DNA of 64,000 bases, from assembly GCF_032362555.1 (NCBI RefSeq), contig NC_083513.1, forward strand, positions 1,550,001 through 1,614,000, given 5' to 3'. Shown here one piece after another: positions 1 to 12,869 of this stretch. Source of the DNA: Amyelois transitella (Eukaryota > Arthropoda > Insecta > Lepidoptera > Pyralidae). A program made the position numbers and the translations under genes. Every line of letters begins with the position of its first letter. Position 1 is the stretch's first letter. Under the pieces are notes generated by a model, which made no database searches, was not told the origin of the DNA, and saw only the letters and a program-made list of their open reading frames with translations.

Positions 1-59
1 TGGAAAAGAGATGGAGTGGTCCTATTCTTTTTTGTATTGGTGCCGGGAACCACACGGAA
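1..59 (-). repeat. SINE-A fragment (5' end)
   Basis: This is the 5' end of the abundant ~260-bp retroposon called SINE-A here, cut by the window edge. In element orientation SINE-A begins GTGCCGTGTGGTTCCCGGCA and ends in a GTGATTATATGTATGT tail. The fragment reads antisense. Confidence 0.75.
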
Positions 60-74
60 TTAGAATTAAGAGAG

Positions 75-180
75 TGAGTTATAAATATTGACGAAGTGAA
101 AGATGTATTCACGAATCGTGGCACGTGGCAAGATGTAGTCTCTGCCTAACCCTTCGGGAAAGAAGCTGATTTAATGTACG
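75..180 (+). repeat. LINE-C 3' fragment
   Basis: Diverged, 5'-truncated copy of the repeat called LINE-C here. Better copies encode the C-terminal tail of a LINE polyprotein ([20 protein letters not shown], stop) followed by CGTGATTTTATGTATGTATG. Here the reading frame is broken. Confidence 0.6.
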
Positions 181-2975
181 CAGAACAACCGTGAATCAGC
201 AATGAGATGGAATCAAATTTATTGAATACTAAATGAAGCATATAGATAATTTAATGTTTGTTTATATTTGTATAACGCAAACTTAAATTATTTTAATTAA
301 TTCAGTATTGTAGCGGAGGCGTGCGTGACGAGATATCAAAATTATCATCATTTCAACTTAATTATTGGCTTTTGAGCCAGTTTTGTGATATCACCTAAAA
401 TTAATTAGCGCCGCGGTAGAATTTGATAAGCCAACTATATGTTCTAAAGTGAAGACTTTGTTACAACCGTTACAACCTCTGCTTCCGCGGATATTCTGTT
501 TTACTTTCTTTCTTTTTTATTTTTACTTATATTTATTGATTTAACTCGGATTTTGAAGAAATATTGAATAGAGATAAGTCCCGAAGTCAAACATAGACTT
601 CATTTATTATCGCGAATATCAGCTAGTACCCCAAAAGAGTGTTTATTTTTCTTTCTTCTCTTCACGTCAAAATAGAAGGATATATAAATATTACAAAGTA
701 TTTTTACCCCAAATATTGAACAAGGCCCTAGTTATATAAGTTAGGAAAATCTACGCGAAATATCATATGTTATTTTCCTCAAAAGTTCTGGTATAAAAAT
801 CTTCCGAGCGGTAGCTTGTTTAACCTTACCATCGTCACGCTTGCGTCTTACGTCACGTGGAATATTTAATTGCGTTTCGTATTTCAATGTTTGTGGACGT
901 AAAAAACAAAATCTTTTTATTGGAAAGATTTCCTTTAAATCAAAAATATACTTACGCTAGCGCACACCCAGTTCATGCCTCTTTTTGAAAACTGAACGTA
1001 GGCGTGATCTAAAAGAGAAACTTGTAGATATTTTATCTCATCGATCCCGATTTTAATATAATAAGTATTTCGACCTTCTCATATTTATTTACTTTGAGGT
1101 AGACAGAGTGAGACCGTCTTGAAAAGTCTAAAAGGCTACTTTCAGCTTCAGGGCTTAATGAGGATTTTCATATTATCGCTATCGCGAAATTTGCAAGTTA
1201 AATTAGCTACCACTAAATATATCATTTCTTCTTTTATCTAGTATCATTATCTTCTTATTCAGCATTTCCGCACACTGGGGACCGCAAGTCATAGATCACA
1301 GAAATCGACTTATCTCCTTTATCGACCTTTCGCTATCAGAGTGGTGAGAAGATCGCCGTTGTCTTGTTATCATTGTTGTACCGTCAACAAACATTACAAG
1401 CATAGAGGAGATCGGGAAAGAGGTATAGTCACATCATGCGAAAACTTGCGAATACTACCTAGTTTTTAAATTTGCGCCTTGGACTTAATATGGAGATACC
1501 TCTAAGGGACAAATATCAGGCCTAACATCGCTAGTCGTCTACACCATACCCGGATCAAAGAAAAAAAGGAAGATTGTGGGCGACCCCATGGTGAAAAAAA
1601 ATTCATACCTCTAACCCCAAGTTCCAATGCATAATAAAGTCGAAGCAGATACACGCAGAGGGCATCGGAGATGATCAAGTAGAATCAATCCAATTATCTT
1701 CTACCTATGCAAAAGGGAACACAGACTGAGTGATTGACTAACACATTAATGTCAGATTTGAAATAAGACATGTATTTTCCTTATGTGGTCTAAGGGTGGG
1801 GAATAACTGGAGAAGATTTTCCGAAAACGTGGATACTAGCCGCGGACGGCGACTCTGGTATTAAAAAACTTAGTCTCTGTATTCATATCTACTCTGCATT
1901 ATTTATTACCGACCTCCTAGTGCAGGATGGAGATTATTTCATTACTGCTCGACACGTGCAGCCTGCAATCATATTAAACTGGAATGCACTGGGAGCTGCC
2001 AGTTTTAAGGACTAAGACATTGGTCAAACCATTATGTAGTTACGTAATAAAGAACAGTTCAGAATTTCTAGAAACGTTGTTTAGTTTCTAACCTATCGAG
2101 TGTTTACATTTAAATTATAATTCACCTTATGAACTATTGCTATATTATCATTGAATTGTTGAGAACTTGATATTTAATTGTACACAATGAAAATATGTAA
2201 CACAAGTGATATAAGATTTTAATCGGAGCTGCTCATATTTCGGACAGACAGACCGCAGAAGAGCTCTTAGAATCTTTTATCTTAAACTTAATCAAAAACT
2301 TAATTTCTATTCCAATCGCCATTATCCAAATACCGAATCCCAATTATTCCAATCCCTAAGTCACCTTTTACAACATCCATTGGAGAAATATAGAGTGGTT
2401 TTATGCTGAAATGCTGGCCCTTCATTGGTAAAATTTTATTCGTATTTTTTTCGTTTAAAGTTATTATTTATCTTGTCGATCCATCAACATACATTGACAG
2501 TGTGTTACGAATTTGTTTTGCAAATGAAAATAACACATAATATCCGAGTGGATAAGATAATGGCTGAGATAAATGCCCTTTGTACCCAATGGAGGTGTGT
2601 CTTTTGCACATTACACTTCCAAAATGGCCGACTTATTTTGACATTGAGACATTTTGTAAGTTAATTTAGCTGTCTACATATTTATTATACATTACTTGTT
2701 TAGTATGCTTTGTTAATTACACTGACAATATAAAAGCATTATTGGAAACCATTTTTACTGTTACTCGTAATTTTTATTTGAATGTTATAAGTTTGTTTTG
2801 ATTGTATTTTATCTGTGGATAGTGCTCCTCGACTTTGGACTAAAAATAGATTAGATAATTTTATTCTTTCTTAATGTTTTAGTCACCAAGTTCGTATAAT
2901 GTTCATTTCACTTTATTATACTACCGTTTTTATGTCGTGTGGTTTGTGTTAGTCAAAGTATACTAATCCAAAGCA
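181..2975. other. Intergenic, no gene seen
   Basis: AT-rich DNA with no open frame that looks coding. I see only small diverged antisense SINE-A scraps near 1096-1160 and 2352-2405. Confidence 0.6.
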
Positions 2976-3027
2976 TACATACATACAAGAAGTCACGTCT
3001 ATTTATCCCATGTGGGGTAGACAGAGC

Positions 3028-3190
3028 TCGACCGCCACCAAAGGGAAGATCTTCCGCCAGGCTAGGTTATGCCTAGGGAACCGCGGCTCCAATGTTGTTG
3101 TGTCGGAGGTTGTATATATACTCGTATGCTCTTATCCGAGAAATCTTTGCTTGCGCGATTTAGACTTTTTAAAAAGTCTAAATCGCTATC
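3028..3190 (+). repeat. Unclassified interspersed repeat (GATGATTCGGCTCG family)
   Basis: The same sequence recurs near 59705-59850 and, truncated, near 33385-33425. All copies carry GGCTCGACCGCCACCAAAG followed by a conserved stretch ending in TTGCGCGATTTAGACTTTT. A short SINE-A 3' fragment (2976-3030) abuts it. Short open frames here belong to the repeat. Confidence 0.55.
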
Positions 3191-3504
3191 CAGTCGCGTG
3201 ATTTTTGTTTTTGTGTCTTGTGACGTACAGATGTCGCCACAGTTACGTATCCAAAAATACTTAAACATACCAAGACCCAGGCCAATCAGAATAAGTTGTG
3301 TTTTAAAAAGAAAAACTATCGCAAATTACGTTTTATTAACTTGATTTTAAAAAGATTTTATATGATCGTTATCATACAAAATGTTTGTAAGAACGGTTTA
3401 CAAATCCATGCATCCTTTTTATCCATCCTTTTGGTAAATTTGAAATATGCTACGAAAGCCTACGACGCGCTACAAGATGCAACGACATGTAGCACCTGTA
3501 GCGG

Positions 3505-3966
3505 TCGTAGCAAAATTATAACGTTTGCATTTTTTCAAAGTTTCATAATAATTCCTAAAGGAATCGTATCAGATTCCTTTAGGAATCATAATGAAATTTA
3601 TAACGTTCGTATCAAAATTATAACGTTTGCATTTTTTTCAAAGTTTATATAATACGATTCCTTTAGGAATCTTAATGAAACTAACGTAAATTATAACGTT
3701 TGCATTTTTTTCAAAGTTTATCTGATACGATTCCTTTAGGAATCATAATGAAATTTATAACGTAAATTATAACGTTTGCATTTTTTTCAAAGTTTATCTG
3801 ATACGATTCCTTTAGGAATCATAATGAAATTTATAACGTAAATTATAACGTTTGCATTTTATTCAAAGTTTATCTGATACGATTTCTTTAGGAATCATTA
3901 TGAAATTTATAACGTTCGTATAAAAATTTTTTTTAAAACGTTTGCATTTTTTTCAAAGTTTTATTA
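3505..3966 (+). repeat. Tandem repeat, about 76-bp period
   Basis: Six copies of a unit beginning ACGTTTGCATTTTTTTC start at 3521, 3623, 3696, 3772, 3848 and 3938, so the period is 73-102 bp and is exactly 76 bp in the middle. Each unit except the last carries the near-palindrome GATTCCTTTAGGAATC. The 118-residue open frame across it is repeat-derived. Confidence 0.85.
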
Positions 3967-3997
3967 TGATTAAAATTGGCCAATAAACTTGTGATTC

Positions 3998-4150
3998 TAC
4001 TTTTAAGCGACGGGCTAGCATCCTGGCACATTCCTGGCACTATTTGAATCTCAATCCCATCAAATGCCATACAGCTGAAGGTGGCATTTCGGTCTTTTCG
4101 AGACTCTTAATTTATGGCTATTATGGGTTAAAGACGAAATTGTATGTATG
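3998..4150 (+). repeat. SINE-A copy, 5'-truncated
   Basis: Diverged 3' half of SINE-A in sense orientation, ending in a GTATGTATG tail. Confidence 0.6.
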
Positions 4151-4271
4151 GCTTAATAATATTAACAGTTCCACCAGATTTTGAAAAATACCTACTATTA
4201 TTTTTTTTATTAACGTATTTTTACCCATTGTATGACATTATCCCTTATTACCGTATATATATAACAACAAA

Positions 4272-4506
4272 ACATATGATCACGTCTATATCACTTCGGG
4301 GTAGACAGAGCCAACAGTCATCAAAAGACTGAAAGGCCACGTTCAACTGTTTGGCTTAATGATAGAATTGAGATTTCAATAATGACAAGTTGCCCATCGC
4401 CTAAATGAAGCAACCCAATTTTTTTAAAGTCTTAGTCGCCTTTTACGACATCCATGGAAAAGTGATGGAGTGATCCTATACTTTTCTAATATTTGTACAG
4501 GGAACC
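4272..4506 (-). repeat. SINE-A copy, nearly full length
   Basis: Antisense copy running from ATCACGTCTATATC through GGGGTAGACAGAGCC to the TACAGGGAACC end. A 3' fragment of the tRNA-derived SINE follows at about 4521-4640. Confidence 0.7.
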
Positions 4507-5024
4507 TATTTTAAATATAGTATTGTTGAGTATCTATAGTATCTCGTAACACAAGTTTCGAACTTACTTCGAGGCTAACTCAATCTGTGTATTTGCCCCG
4601 TATATATTTATATTTATTTATTTATACTATATATTTGGCGTGTGGAGCAATTCAACTAAATATCTTATTTATAATCACGCGTAACTACACTGTTTATTAC
4701 ATCACAGACAGCCAAATGATTATGATAATTTGGCTTAGCTAAACGCAAAATCAGATGAGGTTATCTTCAGAACTGAACATTGGTATACTTACTTGACTGC
4801 CCTTATTTACAGGTCGGTGACCCAACACGATGATACGATTATATTTAGATAACAATACAGACTTATTTCTTAATTAAAACAAAAAAAAATCTTGAATGAG
4901 CGATAAGGGAATGAGGCGAAACGGGTGATGTGTCTGTGAAGGCTACAAATTGGAGAGAATAGCAGATCTCAATTTGTTTAATTGTTTTTATTTAGCGAGG
5001 CTCAATAGTTTTGTTTTTATTATT

Positions 5025-5295
5025 GAAACTAGCTTTCCGCCCGCGGCTTCGCCCACGTGTAATTCGGTTATATATAGCGTTTTTTAATGATCTCGACAGG
5101 GCTTTTTCTTCCACAGGCTGAAATCTTGTTACAACTGGAATTAAATATAGCCTGTGTTACTCAGGGATGATGTAGCTTTCTAATGGTGAATGTTTGAAAT
5201 CGATTCAGTAGTTTCGGAGTTTATCGATTACATGTGTAAACAAACAAACTTATAAAAAAATAGATTGTTCCTCTTTATAATATTAGTATACATAC
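5025..5295 (+). repeat. RTE-like retroposon 3' fragment
   Basis: Starts with CCGCCCGCGGCTTCGCCC and ends with CTCTTTATAATATTAGTATA. This is the 3' architecture shared by many copies in the window (29490, 29965, 60432, 62030, 62975). Assignment to the RTE group of LINEs rests on recall of similar insect 3' ends, not on a visible reverse transcriptase. Confidence 0.5.
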
Positions 5296-5739
5296 AAATC
5301 TATATAGAAAAAGTAATGCGAGACAAAATCATCGTCTCAAAAGAAAAAAAAAACAGGATTTATAGGACGAAGAGGCCTTACAGGATTTCCTTCTGTTTAA
5401 GTATTTGCATCTGATAGTCATCATCCCATGTGAATGAGCTGATGATGGAAGGTACAACTCCTCAACGGTTAGGAGTTGAAAGAAAATTCTTACGAAGTTA
5501 TACGTACATGTGAGGCTATTAGGTTGACCTGATAATAAAAAGTAAATCTCATTAACGTTAAGAATTTAGGTGAAAATGGATGCGGACAAATTTCGTCTCT
5601 TCACTTGTTTCCTTTTAGCTGTTTGTATGGGTAGTATAATAAAATAGGGATTTAAAGGCGTGATGTTATTAATGTTATGCATGTATGTACATAATTATGT
5701 ATGTTATTATGTATGTTAAAGAGACGACTGAAAGTTGTC

Positions 5740-6370
5740 ATACAAAGTCTTTTTTTTAAGGATGGGAAATCATCAAATGACCTCTCCCGCTCTGGGTGGA
5801 ACGGGAGGGAGTGTCAGACTTTTACTGACTAAAACCCACCTCGTTCCTTCAGTTGCCCTTTGCGTTCCGGGGCCACGGTATCTCGTTAGAACTTTCCCGC
5901 AGCCCCGGCTCAGTTTATCCCGTTTCCCCCCCTTGGGGGTTGACATTTCAAAAATCCCTTCTTAGTGCTCACTTATGTTACTAAAGGAACCTCTGTTCAA
6001 AATCTCAGACTCCTATACCGAGCGGTTTCGGCTGTGCGTTAATAAATCAGTCACCCAATCGCACCCCCTAAATCACGATTGGAGGGTAGTTTGAAAAAAC
6101 TTATAATGTCAAACATATTTACTTGCCTATGTACGTGTTCATGCCAAGTTTCAAGTTTATAAACCCAAGGAATAAGATTTTTCATAGAAACGTTTTTACC
6201 CCTTTTCCCCCCCTTGGGGGTTGAATTTCCAAAAATCCTTTCTTAGTGCTCCCCTACATATCCCAAGGAACCTACATTCCAAATTTCAGCTGTCTACGAC
6301 CAGTAGTTTCGACTGTGCGTTGTCTGTCAGTCAGTCACTCAGTAACGGAAGAGTTTTATATATATAGATT
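5740..6370 (+). repeat. Interspersed repeat, non-coding
   Basis: Contains two related segments with TTTCCCCCCCTTGGGGGTTGA (about 5922 and 6206), each followed by CAAAAATCC..TTCTTAGTGCTC, so it is an internally duplicated repeat. The end GAGTTTTATATATATAGAT resembles a retroposon tail. The 76-residue open frame near 5735-5965 lies wholly inside it. Confidence 0.5.
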
Positions 6371-6531
6371 GAAGAACATAGCTGCAAATCGTTAATTTGT
6401 TTATTTATTTTTATTAGCGTGGAGCTCAGTGCCCATTGTTTTAACATCTAGTTTCAAGTTAAAATATAAATTTAACGTGATTACATATATATTAAGGATT
6501 AATTAGATTAAGATATAAGATAAAGATAAGG

Positions 6532-6692
6532 ATTTGAGATTCCTCTTTTAGGCGATGGGCTAGCAACCTGTCACTATTTGAATCTAAATTCTATCATTAA
6601 GCCTTACAGCTGGGCATGGCCTTCAGCCTTTTCATGACTGTTGGCTCTGTCTACCCCGCAGGCAAAATAGGCGTGATTGTATGTATGTGACA
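6532..6692 (+). repeat. SINE-A copy, 5'-truncated
   Basis: Sense copy from GATTCCTCTTTTAGGCGATG to GTGATTGTATGTATGTG. Confidence 0.7.
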
Positions 6693-6944
6693 TATATATT
6701 TTGTTTTTGCTTTTTACGCTAACTTCATAGTAAAGATTTTGAATGAGTAGGTACTTTTAAAATAATATGTCGTTTCCCCTACTTATTTAATTTGAAGTCG
6801 TGTCTATATTATGTGTCTTTTTAATTATTATTTTATTGTTAATTATTGATCTTTCACCATTGCCATGGAATAAAATTAGTGACAAAAGTTACCTCCTATC
6901 CTTAAAGATTAAAAGATGTTTAAAAAGGTATATTAAAACCAAAC

Positions 6945-7012
6945 ATGCATACATAAAATCACGCCCGTTATTTCTTGGTAAGGTAGGTAGAGACTACGTC
7001 TTTCCTTTAGCA
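6945..7012 (-). repeat. LINE-C 3' fragment
   Basis: Antisense 3' tip of LINE-C, starting at the CATACATAAAATCACGCC tail. Confidence 0.5.
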
Positions 7013-7597
7013 AGAAACCCTGAAAATTCCTTCGATTCATTCACATTTATTAAGGGACATTATCGACTACAACGCCATCTATCAATAACACTTGTGACCA
7101 CAGATGGCGCACGCGCACATGAGACAAAATTGAAAGGAAAGACATACTATCAGATTATTATGGCGCACGCGCACATAATAATCTGAAAATAGAGACGTCA
7201 TGATTTTTTTTAAGTGATCCCAAATCCTAATCCCAACTTCTACTGAACTGGTAACGTTTTTACGAAACTTTTTAGACGTTTAACTTGTTACATGAATAAA
7301 TTGAAAATAACTTTATCTTTCTATGTTCTTATCGGCTGCAGTGAGGTGGTCAGTTATTTTTAAGACTGTGTAGATTCAGGTCAGACTCGAATCAGTTTCA
7401 TTTTATTTTTATAAAAAACCTAGCTTTACCCACCGGTTCCGCCCATGAAAAGTACCCCTTTATCCTTCCATACTATATGTAATTGTAAATATACAAATTG
7501 TCACGGACATCGGTTCCGTGGTTTTGACGTGGAAATACTGCAAACAAATACACAAAAGCACGTTCACATTTATAATATCAGTATGGATTTAGAAATA

Positions 7598-7802
7598 AAT
7601 ACGAACATACAGTCACGTCTATATCCCTTGTAGGATGGACAGAGCTGCTCAGCTTCAACTGTTTGAGATTCAAATAGTGACCGGTTGCTAGCCCGTAGCT
7701 ATAAGCTAGTAAGAAGGATCCCAAGTTGATTAGCATTTCCCATAGTCGCCTTTTACGAAATCCATTGGTATGATATGGAATGATCCTATTCTGATGTGCT
7801 GG
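7598..7802 (-). repeat. SINE-A copy, diverged
   Basis: Antisense copy from CAGTCACGTCTATATCCC to about GATCCTATTCTGATG, with several internal deletions. Confidence 0.65.
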
Positions 7803-10800
7803 GATAATTAAAGATACGGAACTACTTAGTATACAGTGGGTTTATCATGCCTATGCCTAATGGTCTGAAAAATGTAGGAATAGCGTTTTTTTATTTATAT
7901 CCGCAGCAGCTTTACCTGTATTTGTTAGCGAGAAAATAGATTTATTGTGTATTTATGTTTTTTAATATAAGAGTTGCCTCTTACGATTTAGTATTTCTAT
8001 TATACTCCACCTTTTACACTTCGCATGTTATTAGGTTTTATGTTATCTTAGATAGGTTCTTAAATGGTCTCTGGTAGTTTTTATTTTCAGCCAAAGCGGT
8101 GAAAGGTTTGAGATTGATATTCACGGGAAGCTTATTAAGTTGTCTAAGTTCTTTTTGCCTTTTTATGAGCACTATCTTCCTTTCTCCTTCTCTTAAAACA
8201 CCTCTATCCTGAATAAAAGATAAAAGACAATATATTTTGTCTAAATTGTCATCAAACAAACATTTCTCGAATTTTCGTCAGTATTTCGGCAACAATAATA
8301 CAAACTTACATAATAATTGCGTTAAAAGTTTAAACAAACAGTTAAAAATATACTAGATTAGTGGAAAATAACAATCCATAACATATACATTAGGTATATT
8401 CGTTTGATTACAGTGCATCATTGTTCGTGAATGTTTATAGTAGATGCGATTATATCTCGAACGACCTTTTAAGATAAGCAATGGACAATTATTGTCCATA
8501 GTTTCTGGATCATTGCGTTTATTGATTTGATAAGATTCTTTGACGCTAACTCAAAACAATGACGAAGTAAAGCGCATGTCACACTGGGAGCTAAGGTCTC
8601 GCTAGCGATGTGGGCGCGACCAACAATATAAAAAAGAACTTTAAACAATGTGATGGCCGAAGAACCACGGCGGTGGTGCAATTAGCTTGAAAACCTTTGA
8701 AATCATGGTGTATAATTCCGTGTGCTTTTTGGGAGTAATCTTCAGTAACGAATTAAGTAATTAATTATGTACTCGTAAGTACTTATATGTCTTCTGAATA
8801 AAATTTAGAATTAGAATCAAGTTTTAGAAGCGAACATTACGAAGTCCCTTTCTACTTAACATTTTTTATTTCCATTAAGCACAAGAATCGGAATAATAGA
8901 ACGCTAATTTTGAGTGAATTTAGACTAATAGCTGCTTACATGACCACATGCACTATGCTGAAATATATGTGAATGCTTCACAGAAATACGATGTATAATT
9001 ATTATGTTTGTTTTATTTTCTCGACCTCCGAGTCGGTTTCTTGTCGAATTCCCGTCCTGAAGCCTTCAGGAAGAGGGAGATTCGATGTCCCCTTCAATAA
9101 ACATACTCTTTTCTAATACTTTAAATATAATAACAATATTAAGTTACATAATTATAAATCTTTAAATATCTAACTTTTTAATGTTGAATTTGTACTTAGC
9201 TAGCTGACATAGCTCCGTTCTTTGTGACAACGTCCTAATCCGTTATTTCATTGCATAAACGCAAGCCTACGTAATTAAAACAAAACGTAAGTACATTCGT
9301 ACTAACAACGTGGGGTTTATTTGTAGGCGAAAGTTTCCTCACAAAACAACTGGAATTTAGCAGAAATATAACTACGTCAATTGTTACGGGTGGCATATAA
9401 CAAATACGCATCAATTTCCCTTAAGTTTATGACGTAGACGTTACGAAACCATAACTGTATCAAATACGACAAAGCTAGTTAAACCACAGATTAAAAAACG
9501 TTGTGTAAGTTTTACACGTATTACCATCAATCGGTTAGATATACAACTTTGTATGATCAGTCTAATTCATATCTTTTGTAGTTTGTAAAACAAAGAAATA
9601 AAAATAATGTAAAAAAACAATAACATTATAAAGCTGTACCTGGGCGTCAAATGGGTACCTTACCTATCTACTAATTTCAGAAGCCCGTGACCGCCAAAAA
9701 GTAGGTGTATTGTGTTGAATATAAACTATGTGTGTATACACTTCTTCCATTTATAATTTTTTGAATATTTTTATAAAATAGATAAAAATAAAACAAATTT
9801 CATAAGTTCTTAATATAATTTATTGCAGACACGACCAGTAACCCCGCATAACTGGGGCCCGAGTCTGGCCAGCAAACGCACAGTCCATATTATATACAAA
9901 CTCAATTTCTATATCACCTGCACCGACAATATACAAACTGTGACGATTGTTCAGAAGACTCGGTTCCCTTTTGGTGTACGACCCACGTTATAAAATATGC
10001 CTATTATTTACATGTAAACTAGAAACTTATAATAGTAAATAAATAAACAAAATCCGTCTAGAAACCAAGTGCGGAGGAGTACGAGGACTTGGACTAAACG
10101 AGCGAAGTTTTCGAGTAATAACTAAGAGTAACTAAGCTTTCAAGAGTACGCATGGCTTGTGTTTAACAAAAAATCACGATCAGACAATTAATTTTCTGTT
10201 TTCGGTGAAAAATCTTTACTTAACAAGTAAATACTGAAAAAAAAAAAAAAAAAAAAAAATTGAATTTCAATACCTCCGCTCGTTTCGCCGCCCATCAATA
10301 ATTAACTAAACACAACTATGTAAGTTCAGCTTCCAGTTTAAAAGTACACGAGATCATTTATTTTTATATGCAAGAATCATATACGTTATCTTTTGAACAC
10401 AGCTGGTGTGATTCATGGTTTTTTTTTTCTTTCATCACCAAACGGTTAATAAAGCACCGCATTCACTAGGCGACTTTTGCGGTAACCTATTAAATTAACG
10501 AACATAATCTTCGTTATTGTTTACTCAGAAACTCAAGATTTTGGAGGCAAAATCATACTCAAAGCAAGTCTGTTTAAAGTTTCTAAAGCAGAATAAATGG
10601 TCAATTCGATCTGAGATACAGGTTTAGGTTTAACCCGCGGAAAAATAACCAACCTGAAAAAGCAATGCATACCATTATGGTTACGATTACGTAATGGTTA
10701 TGGTTCGTGTACCTTACGTAGGTTTCCAGATGGGTTATAGGTCTCACGGTCCAATCACTGGGAATACGGCTGTGACCGAGACTTGAAAACTTTGTGATAA

Positions 10801-12660
10801 TTCCAAGCCTACATATTTGAGAGCCACTATGCTCTCATATGTACAACCAGCGGCACATCAACCTACCCAAATTCACTGCAAATTGATCTCGTCGTAAAGT
10901 TCCAGGGTGAATTGATATACGGTTGAGTGCATGTTAAATTGAATGATGAATAAGGAACATATCCTTATGTTAGAAAAGCGAAACAATAAAATTTTGGTAT
11001 ACTCACAAAATAACTGCCTAGTGAATGTGATGTCAAAAGGCACAGACTAAAATTGAAATAGACAACATAAATGTATGAAAAGCGGGCCACATAACTAGTC
11101 GTATTAAGTATACTGAGTTTTAATAATTTACGAAATAATGAACAAAGATCTCTAGAAAGGTTCAATGTAGAATAAATTTCTAGGCTTTTATTAATACGAC
11201 AGTTAATACGTTATATGTATAAATTGCGTTGTCTATTTCGATTTATGTCTATGCCCGAGGTAAACCTTCATTTGCTTGTCAATGAACAAATGGTAGATCA
11301 CCACAATATATATAAGATCTTACAATCTTGGCGTATTATTACAAATTAATAATAATAATAATTCCAAATATTTACATTTAAGTAAATTGAAATAATTTAA
11401 TCTACTTATTACATTACAATTTCTTAATAAAACGGTGATACTGAATTCATATATCAACGAACAAATATTACTTTGAAACATACTCTGAAATTCATCATGC
11501 ACAATATTATGTATGTGAAATTGATTATGGATTTCTTGAATTTTTCGTTGTAATAAATAACAAGTGACATGTATGTAACAAATTAATGAATATTTATTTA
11601 AAATTATAAAGTAGGTATACCAAAACTATTCGAGTGAACTGTATACCAAACATTAGTAAAAAGACAATTTTATGGGTGAGATAAACTTAATTGTCTATGA
11701 GGGGGCTAGTTTGCGTTTCATCCGCAATATAGCTCTCTCTCTCTCATCTGCGTGTTCCCGGTTGCACCCTCCACAGAAGTGTTTCGGGGCCCGGTGGTCA
11801 CCTATCGACATTTCTCTCTCCACTTGGTCACCGGCAATATAGCGAGGTATGCTATATTTAAAGCTGTAACCCCTATAAAAATAGTGGGATACGATAGAAA
11901 TAAGATAGGTTACTATACATAAAAAAATATGTTTATGTTAGAAATGTCATGAATGAATTCTTAACTTAAATAATATTATACATACATACTTGAAAGGTAC
12001 AGTGTAGATATTTCAAGTTATGTTCCAAAGCTTTATTTAAAGGTAAACTCCCCCCTTGTTATTGGCAGTTTTGTGAATCCTACGCCAACGACTTAAAAAT
12101 ATATATAAAGTTAAAGTCACATTAAAATCACTTTTAACAAAAAAGTCAACAACGAATGTTATGTCATTGCACAAATTGTAGACGCATACAAAGCACTAAT
12201 AAATTATAATAGGACGGCCCTCATAACGTTGAAACCTTAGACCATTTAAAGACAGACAGCCTCAGAATCGACAACCGACCTATACTTGTATTAAATTGCA
12301 TTTATTTTAATCAAGTATGTGACAATTTCTCTATACATATGCGAACATTTCATTTTAACTTTTCGTTTCATTCAACCAATCATCAAAATCAAACAAATAG
12401 AAATAATAATTTTAATCTCAACATGGCTTCCCTGCCGGTATCGCAAAAATGGCATTACATTATCCTTGATTATTAAAAAAAAAATTAACATAGATAAACG
12501 AAAGAACATTACATTTCACACTAGTGTGTGAGTTGTGCGTGAAATCGTTTTTTTTTCTAAATTCAAACAGGTCTATCAAACGGACATTTTCTATAGTTGA
12601 CTATGACTTGCTGGCATGGTTACCAGGAATTCGCTTCTTTAATATTTCACTTCGGACGCT
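7803..12660. other. Intergenic, no gene seen
   Basis: No credible coding exon on either strand. It includes a 24-base A run near 10236-10259 and a small CT-rich stretch near 11730. Short open frames here lack splice context, codon bias or family motifs. Confidence 0.55.
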
Positions 12661-12667
12661 CATATTA

Positions 12668-12862
12668 AAGCCAGATTTACATTACGAAATTATTTGCATG
12701 ACAATTGTTTTACAAAAAATATGCGCATAGCACGAAACTACTCCAGTTTCACAAAAGTAATGCATGAATTGTAAAACCGAACGTCTACACGTGAAATTAC
12801 TGGTCAAATTACTTTTATCAAACTAATTTCAAGCCACTGATTTCGTAATGTAAATCTGGCTT
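12668..12862. mobile_element. MITE with 23-bp perfect terminal inverted repeats
   Basis: The ends at 12668-12690 and 12840-12862 are perfect inverted repeats starting AAGCCAGATTTACATTACGA. The 195-bp element has no coding capacity, so it is a miniature non-autonomous DNA transposon. I could not settle the target-site duplication. Confidence 0.75.
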
Positions 12863-12869
12863 AGGTAAT

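Noticed and set aside
3296-3652. 118-residue plus-strand frame
   Set aside because: Extends into the 76-bp tandem repeat and has no coding signature.
8038-8681. Two minus-strand frames of 70-73 residues
   Set aside because: No homology I can recognise, no splice partners, and low-complexity codon use as in surrounding intergenic DNA.
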